In this document: positions 55,759 to 64,000 of the stretch, piece after piece | Layout: each line of letters begins with the position of its first letter | Position numbering within the stretch: the stretch's first letter is position 1 | Assembly: GCA_011037195.1 (NCBI GenBank) | Contig: JAAEAF010006579.1 | Location: forward strand, 1 to 64,000 | Reading direction: 5' to 3' | DNA: 64,000 bases | From: Triatoma infestans | Taxonomy: Eukaryota; Arthropoda; Insecta; Hemiptera; Reduviidae | Notes under the pieces: generated by a model | The model's input: only the letters and a program-made list of their open reading frames with translations | What the model was told of the DNA's origin: nothing | The model's database searches: none | Position numbers and translations under genes: made by a program

Positions 55759-56079
55759 CTTACTATTGTCAGATCAAGTATTCAAAAAGTTTGTGATCTA
55801 ATTTTGTTTATTCATTTATTTTTGGTACAATTTGAAATTCAGTTTTTTGTCGTCCCCCCCTGTTTTTAAATAGTTCAATTTGCTGAAAGATAATTTTCAA
55901 TGTTTATATTTCTTTTTGTAACAATTAATATATTTTATTTTATTTATTTATTTTTTTTTTTACCCACTCACTTGCTATGAATGTAAAATTCTAAAAGCAA
56001 TAAATATATGTATATATATATATAATTTTGGTTTATTTGATTTATTTAATTTTGGTTTATTTAACATGGTAAAGGCCAG
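55759..56079. other. AT-rich spacer, no gene seen
   Basis: T-rich, with a C-run near 55854 and TATATA near 56010. Nothing recognised. Confidence 0.5.
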
Positions 56080-56224
56080 TTCAAATCTTCCCCTGTGAGA
56101 GAGAAGAAGGGATAGACAAGGTTCATGAACTCTTCCTATGACTGTACTTCTACCTGGGTTTCCCTTTTTCATCGCATTTTTCTCCTAATTTTCTTCAAAA
56201 AGATAATTTCTTGCATCCATCACA
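56080..56224 (-). mobile_element. LTR fragment, family 'TGTGATGG', left end only
   Basis: The minus strand starts TGTGATGGATGCAAGAAATT at 56224 and runs through the GGTAGAAG and AGTTCATGAAC blocks, then stops near 56080. It confirms the left LTR border. Confidence 0.7.
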
Positions 56225-57081
56225 TTATGCATTACTTTACTTTGCTTTACTTTTTACATCATTGGCTGTGCACAAATAAAGGATAGACAGTATAATCTTA
56301 TTTTCGATGTAGATTGTTGTAGGCAATTATCTTTCTTTCCACACATTTTACTATTTGTTAATGGGCCATCTGCAGCAAATCCAACAGACTTCAGTGTAAT
56401 AAATTAAAACTTATAATAATTGAAATGAATTCATGTTGAGATCACGTTATGATTTTTTTTTTGTGAGGGATTCTGGAAGGCTGTCAGTTTGTTTAAAATT
56501 CAAATTTGCTCAAGCTTTCTTGGTTTGACTTAGAACGCTCCGCAAAGGTCCGATTTAGGTGTACATGTAAAATCCTCCACCATGTTTACGGCCAGCCCAA
56601 CTAAATATTATCCAGTTGCCACTTTAAAAAACATTACTTATTAAATTGTATTAATTAGAGTAAGAGAACGACGTGTGAACGTTTCACAACACATATGTAT
56701 ACTTGACACTTTGTTCAATATTCACTTTAAAACCCTCTAATTGTTTATTAGTTCTGATATCAGATTAAAATACTCTAAGCAATGTTGAAGACAAAATTAT
56801 TCCGAATTAGTGGACAACATTTTATAAGTTGACGTAGTATTATTACGTGTCTGACGAACATGCACCTGCCTGCAATTATAATGATACAAATATATACAAG
56901 TCATCTATTAAATTTTTACAACAATGTTGTCGACTGGTCAAACTAAACGTAAAACGTCTGAATAAACTTCCATACTAGGATAACAAGTTAAACATATTAA
57001 CATGTACAATACTGTTTCTTTGTATATCTATATATATATATATATAGGTATAATGGCAGTATTGTATTTGATCATGCATTT
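56225..57081. other. AT-rich spacer, no gene seen
   Basis: A phrase near 56658-56690 (AGAGTAAGAGAACGACGTGT, GTTTCACAACAC) looks like a worn HINE-like 3' tail. TATATA tract near 57030. No gene. Confidence 0.45.
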
Positions 57082-57091
57082 GTTGCGGTAT

Positions 57092-58789
57092 TAATATTAT
57101 TATTATGATACAAGAAAGGGGAGGGCGAAACCCTACGCAATCCAAAGCCTCCCTCGGCCCATATAGCTACCCCTAAAGAATAACAACTACTGGGTCTGGA
57201 ACAAAAGTCCAGGCCCAGGTTTTACCCATCTAAGTTTCACCACAGACCAAACAAATCGGACCAAAACTTTAAAAGGACATAGTTTAAGATCCTCTACCGA
57301 TATCCTATTCCGGCCGAAAGTCCTAAACCTAATCTCCTCACAGCCCAAACAATCCGTCATTAGATGCGGGTGTTTTCTCCTCCGTCTCAAAACAAAATAC
57401 CCAGGAGCTCACCCATGCGTGTTTTTCACCATAGCCGATTGACCAGAGCTGGGTTAGGCTCTAGCCTATCACTTCTTCCCTCGTTAGGGAGTGTAGAGAC
57501 TCCCTGGAGGCGTTGTCGCGGCTCAACAAAGTGCGGCTGGTATGGGTGCCAGGACACAAGGGGATTAAAGGCAATGAACTAGCCGACCAACTGGCCAGGA
57601 ATGGTGCAAATACTCCTTTCTGTGGGCCAGAACCTGTTCTGGGAATAGCCAAAAGTATGGCGAGGGCGTCTCTGAGAGAATGGACTCGGAGAGAACATAA
57701 TCGTCACTGGAGGCTAAGTACTGTAGCAAAACACGGCAAAATGGTTATGCTAGAGCTGTGTAGAAGAAGAACCAGAGAGACCCTGGGTTTAAGGATGTAT
57801 CAGATTTGTCTGATAACGGGCCTGTTCACAGGGCACGGCAGGTTCAAGAAACATCTGCACAAGTTGGGATTGGTTGCTTCAGAGACCTTCTGTAGACTGT
57901 GTCAGGAGAAAGAGGAGACGGCCTCTCATCTGTTATTTGATTGCGTTGCGATCGGCAGATTGCGGTATGAGATCTTCGGCACGTTGAGACTGGAAGAAAT
58001 CGTACTCCAAGAAGGACTGATGGGGAAGGTTCTGGACCTCATGAAGAGGGGGGGCTTCCTCTACTAGGTATTGAGGGGTTGGCACAATAAGCCTCAACGG
58101 GTAGGCTGCAGTGCCTGGGTCTGAGTCCCCCCGTGTCAATCTAATCTAGGCTCTAGCCGCCTGTTTAGCGGAGTCCGGAACCAAAATGGTGTGTTGGACT
58201 GCAAGTCGCGCTGAGGTAACTTGCCTCTAGCGAGAACCTCCGTCCTCAACCACCAGGACTTTCTTTTCCCATGGCTCAGGTATCCACACACGGCAAAAAT
58301 GTGGGTGCCACCAGCACGTGCCCATTGGCGTGTAAGAGTGTAATTGTGTAAGTGTATAATGTTAAGGCGTTTAGGTGTAAGTGTGCAACGTGAACCCCCC
58401 CCCCCCACGAAGACTCCGCAGCAAAAGAATTTGCTGCAAGAGATTCAGCCCGCACATAGATTATGGCGACCCAAAGAGAGGGCAGAAAAGTTTCAACCAA
58501 CTCACACTCCTAACGGGGGAACTACTAGAACTTGTTAGTCTGTAATTGTAGCTAAGGTACGTGGGAATGCTAAGTTCCCAAATAGCCTGAAGGCTACCCT
58601 CTGTGTTCGCCCTTCAGATTAGCCACCCACGCTTCCACAAAAGTGGAGCGCAGATGTTTCCGTTTGCCAGCGACGAGGACGTGCTGGATGGGCTAGAATG
58701 AGGTTCCGCGAATGAAATATCCATCTCAAGAAACATAGGGAAGTTTCTCCCTATGTGAATAAAAATTACTCCCTCAAATCTTTGGCGCC
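57092..58789 (-). mobile_element. LOA-like LINE reduced to its two ends, with 10-bp TSD
   Basis: Same family as 30010-35831. The 3' end (57092-57390) has the AAT-type tail, the UTR and the last ~55 codons; the 5' end (57391-58789) has the 5' UTR. They are joined directly, removing about 4.8 kb including ORF1 and nearly all of ORF2. GTTGCGGTAT flanks the unit at 57082-57091 and 58790-58799. Without the nested LINE it is about 1 kb, a possible non-autonomous derivative mobilised by its parent. Confidence 0.85.
57467..58146 (+). pseudogene. Nested LOA/R1-like LINE 3' fragment with RNase H end
   Basis: Inserted in the 5' UTR of the deleted LINE, with the 12-bp TSD TAGGCTCTAGCC (57455-57466 and 58147-58158). 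It has one open frame to 58067: VRLVWVPGHKGIKGNELADQ near 57525 (RNase H C-terminal part with the final Asp of NELAD kept), ARNGANTPFCGPEP, LITGLFTGHGRFKKHLHKLG near 57810 and the zinc knuckle FCRLCQEKEETASHLLFDC near 57890. A short 3' UTR ends CAATCTAATC. The frame has no internal stop over ~195 codons, so the insertion is recent. 5'-truncated by incomplete reverse transcription. Confidence 0.9.
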
Positions 58790-58799
58790 GTTGCGGTAT

Positions 58800-59662
58800 C
58801 ATGCATTTGTATTTGTATTGTATTTGTATTAATTTATTTTAACATAAACTTAGATTGATTGATTTCATTTACAACACGGGTTTATCACTGATAAACATAT
58901 TACAGTTTAATTTTTTACTTAATGATTGATGATCAAGAAACCACTATTTGTGACTGCTGGTTGTCTTGATTTTTTCAAAACTGTCCAATATCTTTGAATA
59001 CACATACAAAAAAAAAAGTCTGGTTTGAAGCACGGTTATACAATTTTCTTTTTCTCCAATTATTACACTTTTAATTAATGAATTTTCTTCAAACATTTTA
59101 AATGAAGATTCCTTGAACTAATATAGATTGTGGGAAATATACAACTTTGGTTTTCAGAGGAACCGGATGTGATTCTATTGTAGGGCGCATGTTATCGCAC
59201 CCATCAAGCAGGAAGTACTGACTGTAAAACAGTTGACATAAAACCTATTTTGTGGAAAACGTTTCAATTCGAAATATATGGGTTTATTAAGTGCATTTAG
59301 CATTAGAGGTTAAAACAAAATTCTTGGAGCCCTTTCTGACAAAATAAGAGAAAAACTCCAATTTTTTTGAATCTAGCAATTCTAGCAGACATTTTAATGA
59401 ACCATAACTGTAGAACACAAATATTCTACTGAAATAACACTTCACAAGCAATATAAACGTTGACGTTTTCCCCGGAAAAACCCATAATCAATATGCCTGC
59501 AAAATATTTACATAGATGGGTAAAAAAATCATCACTGTCAGTCAAATCAAGAAAAACCATCAGGTAATACTTAAATAGAATATCACGTTTGAGCTTCTGT
59601 GATTTTTTTAATTTTTGAAATACATTTTACATATATACAGAGAACTATCGCAAAAAACAAAA
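58800..59662. other. AT-rich spacer with faint HINE-like unit
   Basis: At 59260-59390 the phrases ACGTTTCAATTCGAAATATATG, TTCTTGGAGCCC and GAGAAAAAC echo the minus-strand HINE-like unit. No gene. Confidence 0.4.
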
Positions 59663-60662
59663 ATCTGGTGTGAAACACTCACACAACTTTCTCTTACTCC
59701 ACTTCTCAAAATTATAATTGACAAATTTTATAGTTAGTGTACCAAATTTAATGAAATTTGTCGAAAACTGAAAGAAAACTGTTCAGTAAATGCGACTTCC
59801 GGTTTACTAATTTCTTCGAAACTCGGAATTTTGGCCATTTATTTATTTCTAATTAATTATGTTTGGATGATAGAATTGTATAATCAACTATGATAGTACT
59901 TTAGAGAAAAACATAACCCCAAGCCCTCCCATAAAAGTGCCATTAAATAAATTTTCCCAGAGAAATGTTGTAAATAAAAGTTATAGATCTTTGTATTTTT
60001 AGTTTAGATAAGAAGTTTCAAGAAAATCGGCGGAGTCATTTTTGAGAAAATTGAGGAAAAAGTGAAAAAAAAAAAAAAAATCATTTAGTAAAGTGGTAAA
60101 GTAAACGCACTTCCGGTTATCCGATTTTTTCCAAACTCGGAATTTCAACTACATATTTAATTCTAATTAACATTATTAAGAAGGCAGAATTGTCTAATAA
60201 AGTGAAATAGCACTTAAGATGAAAACCTAACCCCACCCTTGCCCTCATAACTGCCCTTAAATGAATTTTCGCAGAGAAATGTTTCAAATAAAAATTGTAG
60301 CTCTTTGTATGTGTAGTTGATATATCAAGTTTGAAGAAAATCGTCATAGCTATTTTTGAGAAAAACGCAAAAAAGTAAAAAAAAAACAACTAGTAAAGTG
60401 GTACTTCCGGTTGAGGAATTTCGACGGATGAGGTACAGTCAGATCCCATAGTGATTCCTAAACGGAATATCAAGTATTAATTTTCTGCGGTTTTTCGTTT
60501 TTGAACTATGCTGTTAACATACATATACACACACACAAACCATTTGCTTAACACCACTTTTGTGGACTCAGGGGACCTCAAAACGGATATTTCCGGTGAA
60601 AACTCGATATCGAAAATTTGACACGATTACAATACTTCCTCTTACTAGGAGTAAGAGAAAGT
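59663..60662 (-). mobile_element. HINE-like element copy F, two internal units
   Basis: The plus strand opens ATCTGGTGTGAAACACTCAC and ACTTTCTCTTACTCC, and closes GGAGTAAGAGAAAGT at 60648-60662. Two tandem 0.3-kb units, with ATTTTCCCAGAGAAATGTTG near 59950 and ATTTTCGCAGAGAAATGTTT near 60264. A short CA tract lies near 60525. It is among the best preserved copies, with both termini and the hairpin perfect. Confidence 0.8.
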
Positions 60663-62360
60663 AAAAAAAGAAACTTTTCATATTCAAAGAACTGCAAAAT
60701 ACATATTTCTGGTGAAAAATCGAAATCTGATACAATGTAATACTTCTTCTTTCCAGTGGAAAGGAAATTAAAAATTAAAATGTTTCTGTTCCATTTTTGA
60801 GGTAAAGGGTGGTCGAAACAAGCATTATTCTTAGCGGACAGTGGTTTAAAATTTATAGAAATAAAGGAACAAAAGCTATAAGAAAAATTGAATTTGTTAA
60901 AAGTTGTACAAAAATAATTAATTACTAAGAGGTTTACATTGCAAAAAAATAAAAAATATATAGTAATAGATGAAAATTCAAGTAATTGTTTCAAATTGGT
61001 CAAAATAAGGAAATTAATGGTTCAACTAGAGTTTATTTTGGTGGGAAAAGTTTTCAAATTGTTCGGAATAGGTTAGTAAATTGGTTCAAAACAAATTTGT
61101 GAGAGAATGGTGGTTACAATGTTTCAAAACAAAGTAATACATTGGTTGTAAAAAAGATTAATTGTAATTGAATAAGACAATATAATATGAGTAGGTTTCA
61201 TAAAGTTTATAGCTTATAAGACAGCGAGAGACAAGTTCTTTATTAAAGCCAATAAATAATGATTATTTAATCTTACTAAATAATTACTTCAAGATTTCAG
61301 TTATCAAAACACAAGTCCTCCATATAACATTGCAAAGTAAATAATGAAAGTAAACATTTGGCCGTCGCCATGAACTACCTTAACTTCCTGTAGTATCTCT
61401 GTTTTATTCCTCTTACTAGTTGTACTATAAATTATTAACAAATCTAATTACGATTGACCATTAATTACAAGTCTAATGTTGCAATAAAATAACATTTTTA
61501 TTATATGTAATTTTCCTTCTTTTTTTTTATCTTCTATCTAGTGTAATTTAAAAGCTGTAAAATTCTTATTATAAATCACAGATATTACAAAATTAATAGC
61601 ATTAAAACCTACACATAATAAATATTTCAGATTATTAAAACACCACTATTACCTTCCTCATCAGCAGTGTTGCCAATTCACTACCCTCTCATATTCACTG
61701 ACTTCCTTAAAGTGTACAATAAAGGCTTCACATCCATGAAGGTTATTTTGAAAATTGATGCAGTTAATGAAATTACTTTTTGTGAGTAATAAATTCTTAT
61801 TACATAGAAAAATTAAATGTTTCTTTAACTAGCTGCCATTCACTTTGTAACCTTTATTTCATTTTTTTTTTTTTAACTATAATCAAATAAGTTGAATTTT
61901 TTGTTTGGAATATGTTTTTTTTTTAAGCTTGGAAGTAATCCTTCATTGCAGCATTTTTATCTCATTGCTTTCTATGACCTTTTTGTTTCTTTTTTAAAGT
62001 CAGTCCGTAGTTATTTCTTCTTTTTTTTTTAAATAAAAAATGGTTATATAATCTATTTCAATTCTTAAATAAATTATGTTGTGTCCTTGTTTCTTTAATA
62101 AATGAAAATATAGAATAATTCAGATTCACTTTGCGACATTATCGATAATTCCCCTTACATCAACACTAGCAGAAACTAATATTATAATAATTTATACAAG
62201 CTATAAAATTAGTTGGCTGTGGCCAAAGAAGAAACTTTCTATTTTTTAAAAAAAGTTTATCCGACGTATTTACCTACAAACCTACTTACTCCGGCAGCCT
62301 GCTATATTTCTTTTCAAATCAGCCCTTACATCATAAAATCAATTCCATCAAAAACTTATA
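60663..62360. other. AT-rich intergenic stretch, no gene seen
   Basis: 1.7 kb with many T-runs and no recognisable coding motif or element border. Confidence 0.5.
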
Positions 62361-63534
62361 CAGGGTGTTTCAGGGTTAAGTAGCCAAACTGAAAATTTGA
62401 ACTAAGGATCTCGAATCAAGAAAAAAATTCCCTATGGTGCTATGTCCGCAAACGCTTTGTTTAGGAGATATTCACACCTAAAGATTTTCATTGTTATGAA
62501 TTATTTAGGCATTGTAAATAAATAAAACTGATTTTATTTGTTCTAACTACTTTATTTATTAAATGTAAACATTAACATTCATATTAAATGTTGTTCAAAG
62601 TGATTTCCTTTAGCATTAAGACAAGCTCGGCATCTTTCTTCAACAGCAGCAGAGGCCAAACTGAAAATTTAAACTAAGGACCTCAAAACAAGAAACAAAT
62701 ATTCCCTATAAAGGTATGTCTGCAAACGCTTTGTTTAGGATTTTTCAATCAGAAAAATAATCATCTCTGGTTGCATGAAAATCCCCATGCAATTCGTCAG
62801 CATCATTTTCAGCACGAGTTTTAGTGCAATGAGTGGTTGGGGATAATAGACAGTACTTTAATAGGTCCGCATTTCTTACCACCACCTCGACTCAATGCGG
62901 ACACATTTTTGGAATTTCTTAATAATGATTACTATGATTTAGTTGAAGATATTCCACTACAACTGAGAAGGAACATGTGGTTTCAATTAGATGGTTGTCC
63001 TGCACATTAAGGAAGAGGTCCACGACAATGGGTAAATGTTAATTATCCCAATCAATGGACTGGCCGTGCAGGACCAGTGGCTTGGCCTGCTCGCTCTCCA
63101 GACCTGACACCACTGGATTTTTTTGTTTGTGGTGACATTAAACAAAAAGTCTATGCAAGGCCGGTCAATGACCTTAATTCTTTACGAAGAAGGATAATTG
63201 AATCTTGTGAAACAATAACACATATCCAGTGCCGTTCTGCCACTGCTGCTGTTGAAGAAAGATGCCGAGCCTGTCTTAATGCTCAAGGAAATCATTTTGA
63301 ACAACATTTAATATGAATGTTAATGTTTACATTTAATAAATAAAGTAGTTGGAACAAATAAAATAAGTTTTATTTATTTACTATGCCTAAATAATTCGTA
63401 ACAATGAAAATCTTTAGGTGTGAATATCTCCTAAACAAAGCGTTTGCGGACATAGCACCATAGGAAATTTTTTTCTTGTTTCGAGGTCCTTAGTTCAAAT
63501 TTTCAATTTGGCTACTTAACCCTGAAACACCCTG
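62361..63534 (+). mobile_element. Second DD41D-type mariner relative with 0.29-kb inverted ends
   Basis: TA on both sides (62359-62360 and 63535-63536), ends CAGGGTGTTTCAGGG. The left arm 62361-62654 is the reverse complement of 63243-63534, and the right arm contains the transposase C-terminus and 3' flank, as in the element at 8484. Directly inside the left arm, 62655-62745 repeats the first ~90 bp of the element in direct orientation without its first bases, so the left side carries a double terminus. Confidence 0.85.
62780..63316 (+). pseudogene. DD41D transposase C-terminal fragment
   Basis: Reads HENPHAIRQHHFQHEF near 62775, GPHFLPPPRLNADTFLEF near 62865, YYDLVEDIPLQLRRNMWFQL and the catalytic DGCPAH near 62990 (second Asp), a stop right after, then GPVAWPARSPDLTPLDFFVC near 63070 with the third Asp 41 residues after the second by my count. 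The C-terminus GNHFEQHLI ends at 63316. The first Asp and HTH domain are missing. A frame break occurs near 62820 and a stop at 63009. Inactive. Confidence 0.85.
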
Positions 63535-63540
63535 TATAAC

Positions 63541-64000
63541 CGTGCCATTAACTTGTCCAGCACCTCCATTCCAGAACGACAATATCAACAAAATACACAA
63601 CATTCTACTACAAAATCATCCAAATCACCTCATCCTCAAAACATTCCGTAAACTAAAAAAAAAAAACAATCCTTTAAAAACCACATGCCATTCCATGCCC
63701 GAGCCATCTATATTCCGTTCTTTCATCTACAGAAATACCATTTTTATTCACAATCTCAAATCTGGCCTCTACTCCTCCAACAAACTCAGCAAACTGTTCT
63801 CTAAACTCAAAGACCCCCATTGAAACTTATGACAAAATGAACTCTGTTTACAAGCATACTTTGCACTGCACCAAACGGTAACGCATGTTACATTGGTGAA
63901 TCGAAACAACACCTACGAAAGAGACTTAGACAACATGTACTAGATCATAGCTAACAAAAAAATTGACATTACAGCCCTCACAGTACATGCACTCACCCTT
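63541..64000 (+). pseudogene. Penelope-like element fragment: RT end to GIY-YIG (runs off window)
   Basis: 63542-63823 is open: NHLILKTFRKLKKKNNPL, FIYRNTIFIHNLKSGLYSSN and LSKLFSKLKDP, the segment between RT and the nuclease in PLEs. After frameshifts near 63825 and 63880 the GIY-YIG-like nuclease can be read: MNSVYKHTLHC, then ACYIGESKQHLRKRLRQHV near 63895, and ALTVHALTL at the window edge. PLEs pair this nuclease with a telomerase-like RT to nick DNA and prime. The copy is decayed, and its upstream part is cut by the mariner relative at 63534. Confidence 0.75.

Overview
This window looks like repeat-dense intergenic DNA from an arthropod genome, most likely an insect. It is AT-rich, has no bacterial gene organisation, and almost everything recognisable is transposable-element sequence: LOA-, I-, Jockey-, RTE- and CR1/Daphne-like LINEs, Penelope-like elements (PLEs), IS630/Tc1/mariner elements, hAT, Harbinger-like and Helitron DNA transposons, tRNA-derived SINEs and solo LTRs. 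I find no intact host gene. The only host-like sequence is a broken fragment of a Rab geranylgeranyltransferase beta subunit (RabGGTB) gene at 16048-17132 on the minus strand. All assignments come from reading motifs by eye; no database search was run.

Layout. 1-8.2 kb: a PLE terminal repeat (pLTR) with a hammerhead-like RNA motif, two copies of a repeat I call HINE-like (resembling non-autonomous Helentron elements of the DINE-1 type), a SINE, two head-to-head foldback elements with hammerhead-like motifs, and an inverted HINE-like copy. 8.5-10 kb: a mariner relative whose ends are 0.53-kb inverted repeats. 10.6-12.8 kb: a paired PLE pLTR, then a foldback element split by a HINE-like copy. 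13-20 kb: an RT scrap, a SINE with a 14-bp target-site duplication (TSD), and an old repeat invaded by an LTR-like unit holding the RabGGTB fragment (itself split by a solo LTR) and by an I-clade LINE with an 11-bp TSD. 20-26 kb: a 49-bp minisatellite, LINE 3' fragments, a Helitron and a PLE pLTR pair. 28.8-36.9 kb: a full-length but frameshifted LOA-like LINE flanked exactly by a direct repeat of about 1.07 kb. 37-42.6 kb: an LTR-like promoter region, a Jockey element, a SINE remnant and an internally deleted mariner. 43.8-45.5 kb: an RTE-like LINE split by a Helitron. 47-50.8 kb: a hAT element with a perfect 8-bp TSD inside a minisatellite, HINE-like copies and a mariner. 51.6-55.8 kb: a PLE C-terminus with its hammerhead-bearing pLTR, a CR1/Daphne-like LINE broken by a solo LTR and by a perfect hairpin, and a Harbinger-like MITE. 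57-58.8 kb: a LINE in the LOA family reduced to its two ends, with another LINE nested in it. 59.7-64 kb: a HINE-like copy, a second long-inverted-repeat mariner relative, and a PLE that runs off the window.

The elements interact mainly by nesting, which gives a relative chronology and fixes several element boundaries to the base. The three strongest themes are the hammerhead-like motifs with self-complementary stem III in PLE terminal repeats, the abundant HINE-like family with variable numbers of an internal unit of about 0.3 kb, and the LOA-like LINE sitting exactly between kilobase-long direct repeats.
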